NCBI RefSeq assembly: GCF_048564905.1
Contig: NC_133010.1
Span: 14,005,782 to 14,069,781, forward strand
Reading direction: 5' to 3'
From: Vicugna pacos
Lineage: Eukaryota; Chordata; Mammalia; Artiodactyla; Camelidae
Length of the DNA: 64,000 nucleotides
This document shows, in pieces, positions 45,341 to 58,700 of this stretch (positions within the stretch are counted from its first letter, which is position 1; the number at the start of each line of letters is the position of its first letter). The position numbers were made by a program, and so were the translations under genes. A model generated the notes under the pieces. That model worked only from the letters and a program-made list of their open reading frames with translations. It ran no database searches and was not told the DNA's origin.

Positions 45341-47924
45341 AATGTATATGTATGTGTACATAGAATGATGTTCATGATAATGTGGGAAAATCAAATTACA
45401 GAAGAGTATAGTAGAAAAATTCAATGTCAGAGTCTTGGTGCCGAATTCGCACTCTCATACCTTTATACTGACCAACTCTGGGAAAAGCAAGTCTGCTCTC
45501 ACTGCAAGAAAACGAGTTGTTTTAGGTATCTGTCTGCTGGATTTGGATGACCAGCTTTCAGCTTTGCTTCACTTTGTCTTTGATGAGCTACATTTCCCAG
45601 ATTCACTTTCTTGTTATTCAGCTATCTCATGACTTCTTTCAGAAAGCATGTGAGGTTGTTTTCCATGACTTTATTACTCTTTGTGCAAATGGTAAATTTC
45701 TCCTAAAATGTAATCGTCTTCATGAGTTTATACTGGAGTCCTCCTGCAAAGGGTGGCGTTTGCACAAACCTTTCAGAGGTCATTCGAAGGGCTGCTGTCT
45801 AGAGGCAACTCTGCTCAACTGGAGACACTGCCTTTTAGGTGCTCCAGAGAATTTCTGGTACAAAAATAATAGTAATAATTTTGTTAAGTTTAAATTGGGT
45901 GAGAAAGATGACATTTTATCATTTATACAATGTCTAGAACAATTTCTGGAGTTTATGCAATTGATTTGTTAGTTTATAGTGAGCACTTAGTAATAAAATG
46001 ATGATTTGAGAAATTCTACCACTGATAAGTTATACTGAATTTCAATTGATAAGTGAATTCATGTATTGTACATGTGATGATAAAGATGACAATCACCTAG
46101 GAGCAAAATGGGAAAAGATTTCGAAATGTGTGTTTGTGTCTGGAATAGTAAATGGGCCAAAGAGAAAATGAAACAGTTTTTTCTTGCCACATATTTTTAT
46201 TGAAGACATATATAAAACATTATTACATTCCGTAATATATTGCAATCAGAAATATCTAAACCAAAAGAGGGAATTCTTTAAAAATAATGTTTTTCTGAAA
46301 TAAGTTTATAAATTCTCTGTTTTCTTAGTATCTTCCTTTCCCTTCACCTGATAAAACTTTTCTAGGAGAACCTGTTTATTCATTTAATAATGTTCTCTCC
46401 TCAAGTAATTCCGTGGGGCAGGAGATATGACTCAAAGTATATACTATTATATTAATTTATTAAATCTCATTTCCTGGGCTTCTGGGTTCATTTTCAAACC
46501 TTAACATAAATGCTATGTCATCTTTATCTCGTAGTTAAATCAGTACCCTAACTCTTAAGCAGGGGAAATCTTGCTTTATGCTTTCTATTTTGTTTGAGAT
46601 GATGTTTTTAACATATGCCAATTTCAGAGGCATGGGTTATATATAAGTGGTATTGCAATCTTAGAATAATAGAGAAGTTTCTTTCCACTGATCATGTTGA
46701 GAGAAATAATGAAATTAATCTGGTCTCGTTTCTATGGGTGGTATGGAGGAAGGCATCACCAGAGGCGGAGTTTCTCTTTTCAAAGCACCTTTAAATCTTT
46801 GCATATTGATAGACAGATCACAGATTAAAAATTTGCTTACCCTTCTCTGAAGTGTTTTTGCCTTCTTTAAAAATTTTAATCTACTGGTTAAATCACTTAC
46901 TACTATTTTATTTTTCATTTTCCAAATCTCTTAGTATTTTCAGTTTTGATCCCATTAGCACCTTACATTTCGTTATTCACCAATTGTTTCATAATTCTTA
47001 GAATCATTAGCCTAACGGAATCCAAACTTCAAGAAATATCCTCATCAAGATTTGCCTCAGGACTGAGTGCATATAAGACATTACATGGCTGGTTGTTGAC
47101 TGAGTGTTAAAATGACCATGGCACCACTGCTCCTTGGCTACCTATGGATTTCATCCAATTGTAATGAAATGTAGCAGAATCTTGGTTGTGAATAACCAAA
47201 GTAAGGAATGGCTGTAACCACTGATGATACATATAATTTGGAAAAGACTACAAGACATGTAAATAACCTTCTGGCATTGTGATATTTTAACCATTCTGCA
47301 CTTAAACTTCACAAAACCTATTTTCTTTTCTTGAGAGATACTTTTTATTCCAATTAGGAAATAGTGAAGACCTTGCAACAGATCAAACTGGATCTTCTTC
47401 ATGTCTGACGAAATTCTAGTATTCAAAAGCATGGTGGCCAGGGTACCTGAGTGATGGGTTCAAGGTTTTGTACCACAACTAGCTGGTTGTGGTCATTTAA
47501 CCTCTCTAGTTAGATTCCTCTTCTATAAAATGAGAGAATTGGGCAAGAGATTGTGAGATGCCACAAATTTTATAATACTTTTACTTACAAGAAAACAAAA
47601 TTAAGCAAGAAGCACCACAATTATTTCCTTCCAAAAGGAATAAGCCCTGAAAATAAGTTTATTTCATTTATATGACTTACTAGTCCCGTTATACTTACTA
47701 CTATATAGTTTACATATTTTACAGAATTAAATAAAACTACCTTGTACAATCTCTTTTTCTCAAGCCAACATTATGCCTACGAAAAATAAGTAATCTGTGC
47801 ATGTGTTTCCATTTTACTCATTCAACATAAGAAGTAGTGTTAAAAAGAGAAACACAACTTGGTAATGGAATTGAGTATTTTGTTAATTATTCTTGATTGG
47901 AACTCTAAGCCATACCCCCAGAGT

Positions 47925-48056
47925 TTTAAGTCTATAAATGAATTACAAGCTGTATGAAGACAGGAACCAAGCCAGTCTCCTTCATCTGTATACTCACAGA
48001 AGCAAGACCAGCACTCAACAAGTAGTAGCTTCTAAGTAAATATTGTTGAATATATG
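47925..48056 (+). repeat. L2 3'-end fragment
   Basis: ACAAGCTGTATGAAGACAGG, CACTCAACAAGTAGTAGCTT and AAGTAAATATTGTTGAATAT match the last part of L2. Confidence 0.6.
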
Positions 48057-48249
48057 CAGAAGTAAAGAAGGGCTTTTAGAGAATGTCTGGTTGCCAAAGG
48101 AAAGGTCTATGATCCTGGTCAGCGAAACTGATTAAAATATATTTCATACGGTTTTCTGACATAATTAACAAGAGTAGGGAAATTTTTTTCTCTAAGGGGG
48201 AGAATCTCTAATACTTTCCCTAAGAACTGTTCCTATTGTAATTTTGTCA

Positions 48250-48989
48250 TAATTTTATTTTTTGCTATTCTAAATTAATCTACAGTTGATATAAATCAAT
48301 AAAGTGCAATAACAATTCATCTATATTGATATGTATATATGCATTTCTATACATATGTATAATACTCCTTTCGATGAACCATTTTCAGTGACACATTCAG
48401 CTAGTAAACTCTTCCCCTGTATTATATTAAGCATGTCCTAATAATTGTGTATCTTGAGAAACCATTTGAAGAGACAAATGCCTATAGCTCTCTATTGCTA
48501 GATGCTCTATCTTCTTTTTCAATTTCCCTTAAAAAATGTGCATTTCATTCACTGTTTCAATCAAAAATTTTTAATAAAAGTACTTCTTTAAAGATAAATA
48601 TGGCTGGTGGATACAGATAAGGCTTCTTTTGCATTCCTCCAAGACCAAGGGTATCTTGGTTTACATGACCAGTTCTAAAGGCCCAAAGACTTCCAAGAGT
48701 CACCTTATGAGTTATGTGCTATTATTAGACAGTATCAAAGAATGTAACACATTTTCTTTAAGTTTTTTGACAAACTATATAAAATCAGAAAAAATTTGAT
48801 AAGGCTAAAGTCCTTAGCCATATTTATCCCCCCAAAAGATATGACCAAAGAGTGGCATTGAATTTAGAATATTCAAATGTTTGCTGATTGTTAAAATGTT
48901 AAATATAGTGTATTATCCACCACTGATGGCTATGTTGGTGATTATAAGGTACAAGGTCTCCCTAGAGAAGAATACTGACCATAAAGCAC
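48250..48989 (-). other. DSG4: DSG4 3' untranslated region (predicted)
   Basis: Sequence after the TAA stop, AT-rich, without recognised repeats. An AATAAA (TTTATT on plus) at 48254-48259 is a candidate poly(A) signal, giving a UTR of about 0.74 kb. The true end is not fixed by the sequence. Confidence 0.35.
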
Positions 48990-49757
48990 TTATTGTTGGG
49001 AGTAATGTACGTTACTGTACCGTGTTACTCTGTGCCGCGATGTCATTGGGGATGTGGAACCAATGGTTTGGCTTATGTGAATGTCTGGACTCACCATTTG
49101 CATCATTTGAATTTCTGGCCCTACCAAAATACTGCCACTCATCACGGGTCCCACACAACCATCAGTCATGCTACTGCTGCTCGTGTCAGGCAGACCAGGA
49201 CTAGACAGCACCCTCTCAGCATGGATTACATTGTGTGTGCTGGCTAACTCAGCAGGTACACAGATATTCCCCTGAACGTCGTAGACAGGTGCCATTACTG
49301 TTTCTGTTACTACAACATTGGGTGCAAGCTGAGGATCAAAAACAATCATCGTGGGCTGCACGCATGGGTCCGCAGTCGTGTAAGTCTCAGTCACTACAAT
49401 ATCCCCATGAATCATGGGTTCAGGTGTTGCCATTTCTGCCTGGAATTCAGCCTGTGACAGAGTCATTCCTGAAGATTCATTAACAAAGTAATTAGGTCCA
49501 AGTAAAGGGAGGTCAGTACTGATGGGTATACAGGCTTGCTGTGAAGGAAATGGTTCAATTTCTTTGTCTAAGCAGATTTCAGCAAGAGTCCTAAATTTTG
49601 GATCTAAAGTTTCCATGCAGCTTTCGTCTAAATCATCCACAATCCAACTGCAGCAACCAATGGAGCCCACAGGAGACCCTAGTCCCTCGTGGTCATAAAT
49701 GAGCAAACAGTCGTTTGCTGGCTGGCCTTCATCTTCATATGCATAATCGTATGCTTT
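48990..49757 (-). CDS. DSG4: DSG4 exon 16 (terminal coding exon)
   Basis: 768 nt, 255 residues plus TAA (48990-48992). Acceptor TTTTAG before AAAGCATACGATTATGC ([16 protein letters not shown]). It holds LLIYDHEG, the catenin-binding [32 protein letters not shown], the VTETY and VTETV repeat units, and the end [18 protein letters not shown]. It is 147 nt longer than DSG3 exon 16, the extra length being in the repeat tail. Confidence 0.97.
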   Translation of the reverse strand, partial: KAYDYAYEDEGQPANDCLLIYDHEGLGSPVGSIGCCSWIVDDLDESCMETLDPKFRTLAEICLDKEIEPFPSQQACIPISTDLPLLGPNYFVNESSGMTLSQAEFQAEMATPEPMIHGDIVVTETYTTADPCVQPTMIVFDPQLAPNVVVTETVMAPVYDVQGNICVPAELASTHNVIHAERVLSSPGLPDTSSSSMTDGCVGPVMSGSILVGPEIQMMQMVSPDIHISQTIGSTSPMTSRHRVTRYSNVHYSQQ

Positions 49758-52700
49758 CTAAAATTAGAAGAAAAATAGGAAATTAGAAGTTTCTTTTCCC
49801 TTAAAATACTCAAAGAAGAATAACAATGCTTTAGAGACGTCTGATCTGAAAAGATTTTGTGGAATGCACTGAAAAAAACCACTGATTCGTTGCTGTATTT
49901 CCAAATAGTTACAATTTTTAAAGGCGATCAATGTGTATTTGGTTTATAGTCTTTTATTTCGGAGGTGGTTTAAAAATAATAAAATGTATTTAGTTATGTG
50001 CAAAACATTATTTAAGGAGAGAGATTTGATCAACTCAGAATGCAAGCATGTGGAAAGGTGTGTGCAGCTCTAAGCTTCAGAGACTTATGGGGGAATATTA
50101 ACTGAAGTTTTCTGTGGCTTGATGAAGAGAGCTGAGATGTCTCTGGAGTTAGGTTACCAGGAGGAAGGCACTAAAGTGTTACCTACTGTGATTTTTCAAA
50201 TTATTTTTAATGACAGCCCCTTTACATAAAATCCTAGGTCCAACCCCAACATGTAGAACCAATGAAATTGGAACTTCTCTGTTTGAAGGGGCCGGGTGGA
50301 GCAGAGACCTGCCAGCTCTCTTCCCCATTTCTCTCACCTGCTATGGCCCTTACTGAGTGCCATGAATTCCCATAGGACTTGCCCAGCGCCATCTGAAATC
50401 GCCTGATATAATCTGACCCCTTCTTTCTTTTATAAATAACGTAACCAAAGGCCCAGAGTAGGGGAATGGCATGCCCAAGACTTAAATCCTTATAGAACAG
50501 AACTTCAAATCCAACTGTCTTTTCTACACCGGATCATGCTGCTTTCCTTCTGGTCTGTACCAGTCTAAATCCTACCATTAGAATGACTTTAGGTCTTGAA
50601 ATTAATCATTCATAAGTTTGGTATCACCTTAAAACTTTGCTGTTTAATATTTTACATGACATCTCAGTAAGGACAGCCCCCTTTTGCCTGGGGCACAAGT
50701 TAACGGCTGGGGTGGGGGGTGTAAAAAAGGGACAGGAAGAAAGCCCTGGTACCATTCTGCAGAGGCTTCACCTGGCAGAGGGAGTGGCTGCGTCTCACAC
50801 CTCTGAAATCCAGTGCCATTTTTAAGTGTAGAGCTAAAATGTTTGGGATGCCCATAGAGAAAGGGGAGTGCCCTTTGATTTTATTTTTTCCATAAAGCAC
50901 CGATTGTAACCCAATGAAAAAATGCCCAGTGCAATTTTGATATTAATGGTAAAGTTCCTTTAATGTTAGTGTGATTTTTATGAATAATTCACGAAATATA
51001 ATTTCTGTGGCATTTCTGTGCCTCATTGTCAAATGTACTTAGTGGCATCATTCACTCATTTAAATAATCGATTCTATTCATGCACAGTCTATGATGGTAT
51101 CTGTGACCCCCACTTTTAAGATATAACTTACAATTACAACATCATCTTTAGCATTTTTTGTCAAGAGCAGTAGTGAAACTCATATGTTATCAGGTAGGGA
51201 GTAAAATAGGCTAACTGGAATATGAGATAAAATGGACTGCTGGTTAAGTGAAATAAAGATACAAATAGGGATTCACCAGAGGAAATCCTCTGTTTATCCT
51301 TTGTGCTACCCTGTTAGGCCAACGCAGTGCCTTGGGTCTTTTCTCTTGGAATGCTCATAGACCCATGATCCCTTCCCTTAGTAAGGGACACAGTGCATGA
51401 CGCACTCCATAGAGATTAGGAGACCCGGGCTGTAGGCTCTGATCTATCACCAAGTCATAGTGATGCCCGGTTCCTGAGTTACCGCTCTCTTACTTCCCCA
51501 ATCCTGGCCTTTGATTTATTTTGTCTCCATTCTGTTGGAGGCACCTGCAGAGCAGGAAGAACACCATATAGAATGGTCATGAATACACATTTTTTTTCCT
51601 TACTCAGGATCCTCCTGCTTCACTGTTGCCATGGGAAACAAAGTGAAAACACCAGAAGGAAACAGAAGACAGGAAAATGGAAAGAGGGAAGCGGAGAATG
51701 GTGAGATGTGTTATTTTTCACAGTAGTAAGATGCGTTCTGCAGACTATATGTGAAATATTTTGGCAAATCGGCTTTTTGTATTTTAAGGAGAAGTGCACT
51801 ATATTTTATTCAGGATTCGGTTAGAGTTAAGAAGAATGGAATAAGGGGGGAGGGTATAGCTCAAGCAGTAGAGTGCATGCTTAGCATGCACGAGGTCCTG
51901 GGTTCAATCCCCAGTACCTCCTCTAAAAATAAATCTAATTACCTTCTAGCAAAAAAAAAAAAAAAAATTAAAAAAATATGTATCTTTCAGAAGAATCTAC
52001 TGCCATAGTTCTTATTATTCAGTCTCAAGACTATTCTGTGCAACCGCGCGTAGGGGAGTCACCTCGGAGAAATAGCTGTCCAGGAAAGCCAGGTGCAGGC
52101 CGGGGTCCGCGTAGTCCCGCTGGGCTCCCGGCGTAGAACTCCTCCTCCTCGCTGTGCCCACGGCCCCTCCGGCCACCAGGCCAGCGGCTGCTCCGGGACC
52201 CGTGTTCAGTTCCACGCCCGATACGCCCCCTTCCACCGTTCCTCCGCCCGCGTACGTGTTCGTGTAGATTTCTGAAAGGAGAGGGTGTTCGTATCACAGT
52301 GCTGGAGTCGCCTGCATCGTTCATCCACGTAAACGCTGCCAGGCACTGTCTGCCGGCACCACCGCCGCCGCAGCCACACAACCTAGAGGCGGTACTGGGA
52401 CGCTAGGAGAGAGCAATTCCAACTGTACTGCCAATCCCCCAGGTTGCTGATAAAGTACATGGAAGGAAGTGGTACAGAGGGAGCCAGCTCTCCCACTGGG
52501 CTTTCTCACGTTTGCACAAACCTCCCCCCATAGTCTGCCAGGTGTAGAGCTAGCCCAGAGGAGCGGGTCGCAGTGCCTGCACCAGTTCCTTCCACAACCG
52601 CTCTGGCAACCGCCCCCACCCCCTCAGAGCCGCTCGCGGGCCTGTGGCCTGTCCGAGGGCTTGTGCCCACTCGGAAACCCTCCAGAGCAAGGCCAGACAT

Positions 52701-55700
52701 ACAACTGCAGAAACTGAAACTCATGGTCCGCATTCACCCTGGCCTGGATGGAGAGAGCTGCTTTTTACCTTACTTTGCATCCAGAGTCCAGCTGGGATCC
52801 TAAGGAACCGTCAGTGAGAAATTCTCTGCTAGAACTGTGCACCTCTCTGGTTCAGTTATTGCCCAATGCTGGGAGTTACCCGTCAGTGAGAAATCTCTTC
52901 CTGCTAGAACTGGGCAGCCTCTGCTTGGTTCAATCATTGCCCAGTGCTGGGTCTTTTTTAGTGTTCTAAGGTGTGCGTGGGACTTGGTAAATTCGGAGAG
53001 TGTAAGACTGAAGATGCATGTATGAATTTAAGAGAAGTTCTTCAGTGTATTACTAGGAGAACATATTTGCTGCTCTTTCTTTTTTTTTTTTTTTTGAACA
53101 GCTTGTGTTATAAATAATGGTAGCACTTATTCTGTGCAAGGCACTATTCTAATGTACATTTTGTGATATACATATGGCACATATACATATATATATGATA
53201 TATATAACATATAATACATATTATATATCATACATAATGTGTGTGTATATTTATACACATATATACTCATTTACTCCTCATAGCAACACTTTGAAGTAGG
53301 TACTATCGTAAAGTCAGTTTCAAAGATAAGGAAATTGAGGTCCAGAGAGATTAAGTGTCTTGCTCTAGGACTTAATACTAGTAAGTGGCAGAGCTGGGAA
53401 TCAAACTCAAGTATTCTGGTTCCAGAGTTTGCGATTTTAATTGCTACATCAGACTTCACTGCTGGTAGTTTAAGATAGAAAAATAAAGTCTCCACTTTAG
53501 ACATCTAACTTTCCCTCCAATTATACTATCATCCAAGGAGATTGACAGATATGTTGTTCTTTTAATAAGGTACTTATACATAGGATTTGTCTGGTTGAAT
53601 AATTTTGCAAATTTTAAGAAGGAAAACAGATTTTGGTGTCCACTGACCAGAGGAGTCTATACGTTCCTGGGTATTAGAAGCTGTGACTGGTACACATATA
53701 TTTGACACATCCTGAAAAGAAAAAAAAAAGAATTTTAAAATAAATGGTTTATGTTAAACATTTTATAATGGACATATTTTCATTTTTGTGCAGTGTATAG
53801 TTGTCAGACGTGCTCAATCCCATTGAAACCCCATGCTCCTCCAGAACACGAGAGTCCACTCACCCTGTCCTCGGGATGGGCCCCTTCTATTCTCCAGGCC
53901 TGCATCACTCCATCTCCACCCTCTGGCACAGGGGCAAACCTTGTCCCCAGCCCTTCTGGCTGTTTGCTTTTGCAACAACACATGAGCAGCAAGAATGGTG
54001 TCACTGCCAAAGAAAGTGGAAAGGAAGAGTTAACACATATTGCTCAGTTTGGGAAGTCACTGAATGTAGCATTTTTGAGAAAATGTGGCATTATACTTAA
54101 TAGAACCAGAGGAATAAATACAAATGTAAGAAACGATCAGTTTTTCCCCTAAAGGATTGAGTATACATATCCATGTTTATAAATACAAAACCACCAAGTC
54201 ACACAGACCTTTAGAGCTGGAAAGGAGGGAGTTTGAGATGATGTCCTCTGGGTTCTTCACTGACAGATTAGGAAAGCAGCGTCCTTTATTACCACTAGTC
54301 CGACTCCAAACTGGCTGGTGGCCGATTCAAATCCAATTTTATGATTCCTAGTCTTCCATGTACATGCATATGCATTTATATATGTGTATGTATTCATGTA
54401 TAATTGTCTGTGTATGTGTACGTACTTATATGCCTATGTGTACGTATGTGTGTATACATACGGATAAATATGTACTTTTCTCCATGAGTGTGCGTATATA
54501 CGTGGGTACCTGGATATGTATATGTGGACACATAGACCATCTCTGTGGATACATATATGCACTTACATACCCATATGGAAACCAATGTATGTACACACGT
54601 GTAACCATCTTCACACATATAAATTAAACACATAATCACTATACGTTAGCAAAAGGATTGGATACAAGTTTCAGTTATAGGACCTAGAAATAGGACTCTT
54701 CTTCAACTCTTATGATACTTACACTTAAAATCAATCAACTCAATCTCATTCACTACATTTAATTGAACTTCTTACAGTTATTATTCTAAGACTTTGTCTG
54801 CAAAATACAATGGAAATTCACCTCAGTTCTACACTTTAGATCATACACACAGACACTTCCTAAGTTTTCTAAGATTCTAGAATACCCTCAGTTTAGTTCT
54901 TTGGGTCCACTCTAGTTGCTTTTTATTTTTCTAATTCCCTAGCATCGTATGCATTCCACTGGATAAGTTAATTAGAGCTGCAGAAGAAGGTATCAAAGCC
55001 GCTAAATCAAGGCATTTTAAAATTTCATGAACAGTTAATCTTACTGGGAGCAAACATCAAAAGCCTTAACCAGAGGCCCTTTGGGAATATAAAATTTGAG
55101 CTAGGGCCCTCCCTCTCCGTAATAGATCTGGGCTTCTCCATGAGAACTTTGTCCAAAGGGACATTCCCCTCCTAGTTTGCAATCAGTTTCATAACTTTTA
55201 TGCTTTGTTGGCCTGGTTCAGGAGAAGTCATTGAGTGCTAGCCTACTGGAAATGCAGCTGAGTCTGGGTGTTTATCCCTGACCTGCACGCTAGCTTCACA
55301 AGAAGGCCTAAACATGCTGAAACCTGGGTCTCATCTTGAGTCCTCCTGCTGGGGCTGAGTAACTTATAATGACCTTCAAGTGATCCTGACGTACAGCTAG
55401 GCGTGTGAACCACGGGCTTAAGGTAAACTGACACCTCTTCTCGCTTGCTGTAACCATGTTGTGGGAAACTCTCTCATACCATCATGATAATCACTCATGA
55501 TCTTTGTATGGTGTTGAAAACGCAAATCATTTTAAGAAAGTCAGTTGCCATTTTTTCATGCCTCAAAATGATAGTGTTTAACTTTCTACTTATTCATTGA
55601 AGCACATTCATATTACAGTTTGAAGGATTTAGTTATATTTAACTTTAAATCCATTTTTTGATTTCCACAAAAATCTAAGTATTGCAAGGACAACCTAAAA

Positions 55701-58700
55701 TGCATTTCTCTTATGATGATGCACATGTTTTAAAAAAATGGTACGGGGAGAGGAGCACCCTTTTTGAAATGTTTGCTTAGGGACTTCACCATTCCTTTGA
55801 TTATTATTTTAGAGTTTATTTGTATGATTATTTGTAATTTATATTATTGTGATTATGATTGCCTTTGATTTTCCTCTGATTCCTTTGCTGAAATTTTCAT
55901 CACAGGATTGTATTATACCCTCTGCTTGTATTATACTTAGGGATTTGGGTGTATTTCCACTCTTTATGACCCTCACTAACCCTAGACTTTCTTAGTTATC
56001 ATTATTGAAAAAGTACATGCCCTTATCAGTCCCATTGCTTATTTCCAAATTTCCGCAAAATTTGCTATGGTTATCAAAAAGAAATGGCCAGATGATCATA
56101 GTCATTGCAGTGAACCTGGTTACATTCTTATTTTGAGGAACTGCCGAAAAGAAGGATTTAATCCAGTACTTACGAAGCAGTAGTAAGATACCCAGAATGA
56201 TCATGCCAATCCCTGTAGGTCCGAGACCAACATTTGAACCCTCAACGTGGTCGTCAGTGACAGACACACCGGTAACGGAGCTGCCGTCCCCGGTGCTGAT
56301 GCCCGTGGTACCCGCGTACAAGCACATGTGGTTGCTGTCACAATCGCAGGCCAGTAACTGCAGAATCTGTGGCAATTCGCATGCTCGGTTGAAATTGTCC
56401 TTCACCAGGATTGGGATTTCGTAATATGAGGGATATAAAGTCTGCTCAGCTGTCAGGATTGCGGAGGTAGCTGAGAGGAAGAGAGGGAAGAGAAAATAAT
56501 GACAATTTCTTGGGGGTAACCCTCCCTAATACCCAAGACTAACTTAGGGCCTGATTTTTTTTTCATGCTCCTTAAATCTTAGAGCACCTGTACTTAAAAA
56601 AAAATTAACACATAATTAATTTTTCAGTACTTTTTCTTGCTAGATTCTTATTTCTACAAAGCAGACTGGGATCTGATACTTATTTCCAGAGCAACAATAC
56701 TTGGCATATAGTATGCACTCAATAAATGTTTGTCCAATGAATGAAGAGTATTGAGCTGAAAGGAAATATTGAAAGTCTTCTATTTAGGATTACAGTTTAC
56801 AAATACCCTTCTTAACACTGCAGTTTATCTCTTTTTCATAATTTTTGCTGCCCTATCATTTAAAATTATTCCAATAACTGTTATTTTCCCAATTATTTGC
56901 GCTACCATTGCCTGTTGGTTTTTATAGAAACTATTGCTTAAAACATAGGTTGAAATTTATTTATTGACCTGAGAAGGGTTTAGAGATGATTTGCACCTAA
57001 ATCATGAATAGTAATTGATTGATCCAGAAGACTCAATTATTATTATTATTATTATGAGTTATTACTTTCCATTAGCTCTATGACCAGCCAGCTATGTCTA
57101 CCAAAATGTAACCTGTGCACAAAATAAGAGTTGAATAAGGCAAAGCCATAGCCTGTTAGGTGGAACTTTATTCCTTTTTTCACCACCAATGTTGAAACAG
57201 GACCCTAAGAATATTCTTTCCAATGTGATTATATTTTTTACTGGCAAATCTATAATATCACTTGAATACCTTTATGAATCTTGATGTTGAACATTTTTTC
57301 TTATATTTTTATAAGAAAAAATATAATGATACCTAGGATCTGAATGAGGAAAAGGTGGTTAGCAAGTATTTAAGAATAGCATATAGGGATTTGTAGGGAA
57401 AGGTGAATTCAGAGTTGTCTTGATTTTAGTGGAATTCCTTCCATGTGCTTAGCTTTTCAAAATATTAAAGTGGTTTTGTGGAAATGAGCTAAAAGGTTTT
57501 GTGGTGAGAACAGGTCGCCTAATTTCCTCCTTTGACTAAGTCTTTCATGGTGGAATTTTTTTTCTGGCATTATTTTAGGATGAATCAAGCTTGGTGGCCT
57601 CAGAGAGGTGGGTTTTCCCTCTCACTTTGGGCTCTGTAGCCTGCCCTCCACATCCTACCACCCCCTCCCCGAAGTTTTTCCTGTTTCCTCAAATGAATAA
57701 GAGATTAGGGAGCTACTGTAGCCCAAACTAGGTTCTCTGATAACATTTCATTTTCTGTTATACATTTGACATCTCAGGAAAAAGAACCCAAAATATATAA
57801 AGTGTTGTATTACCTGAGACTTAGTCTCAATTTTTTTTTTTATCAATATCAGGCCTTCATTTTAAAGTAGCAGCAGTTAGCACAAACACACACACTACTA
57901 TGGGATCTTTACATTCTTCATGGAAATAGAGATGGAAAGCATCATTACTACAGGACTTGACTAATTATTTGGTAATTGTTTTTACTTTTGGCCTTAAAGT
58001 ATGAGCAACTGTGCACTCCACTTACCATTTATTGATCTGATGTCCCAGCTGTCAGCTGTCCCTGGGGGTTGATCCACAACACAGAAAGTAAAGGGAGACC
58101 CGTAAGGATGATCGTCCATGCCTGTTGCAGAGATAAGGATGGATGGAGAGGCAATGCAGATGGTTTCCCTTTCTGCAACAATGACCGGACAGTAATCGTT
58201 GACATCAGGTACTTCGATACATACGGTCCCCGTGGCCGTTTTCCCAGAGCCATCTGAAACAGCAGAACATACCAGGTGTTGGGGTAAATGGTGTCAGGGA
58301 GAAACCTCTTTCATATATCCCATGATGATGCCACAGCATGGAGGAAGAGTCTGAATGACTCCTGAGATGGTGCACAGTGCGTTCTGCCTACTTCAGTCTC
58401 CTGAGGCCACTCTTGTCTTTTCATTACCTTCCGGCCCCACTGGCTTCTTTTCAGTTCTTTGAACAAGTTCTTTCTTAACCAGAACTCTTGCACATTCTGT
58501 TCAGTCTTCCTAAAATGTTTTTCATCCCTGTTTTCATTCTGGTAACTCCTACACGCCTCAGGACGCAAAGTTATATGTCCTTCCTCGGAGAAAGTTTGCT
58601 CCTTTCTCTTCCCACTCTGTCCCCTCAAATGAGACCCCTCTAGTCCAGCTTAGAGCCTTCCATTCTAAACACTTATTGGGTCCTGTGTTTGTGGAAATAA

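Larger units (their letters stand above)
29871..48250. other. DSG4-DSG3 intergenic spacer
   Basis: About 18 kb between the DSG3 promoter and the end of DSG4. I found no splice-bounded coding segments, no RNA gene and no processed copy of a known gene. Named repeats are listed separately. The stretches 31.2-33.8, 34.6-37.2, 37.6-38.6, 39.0-41.0, 43.1-44.9 and 45.5-47.9 kb hold AT-rich unique or undatable sequence. Longer open frames here (for instance 33838-34383, 35348-35812, 45547-45972) show no domain, and the first coincides with an L2 copy. Confidence 0.6.

Noticed and set aside
54394-54639. 81-codon minus frame and 89-codon plus frame
   Set aside because: Both are translations of the alternating TG/TA/CA tract.
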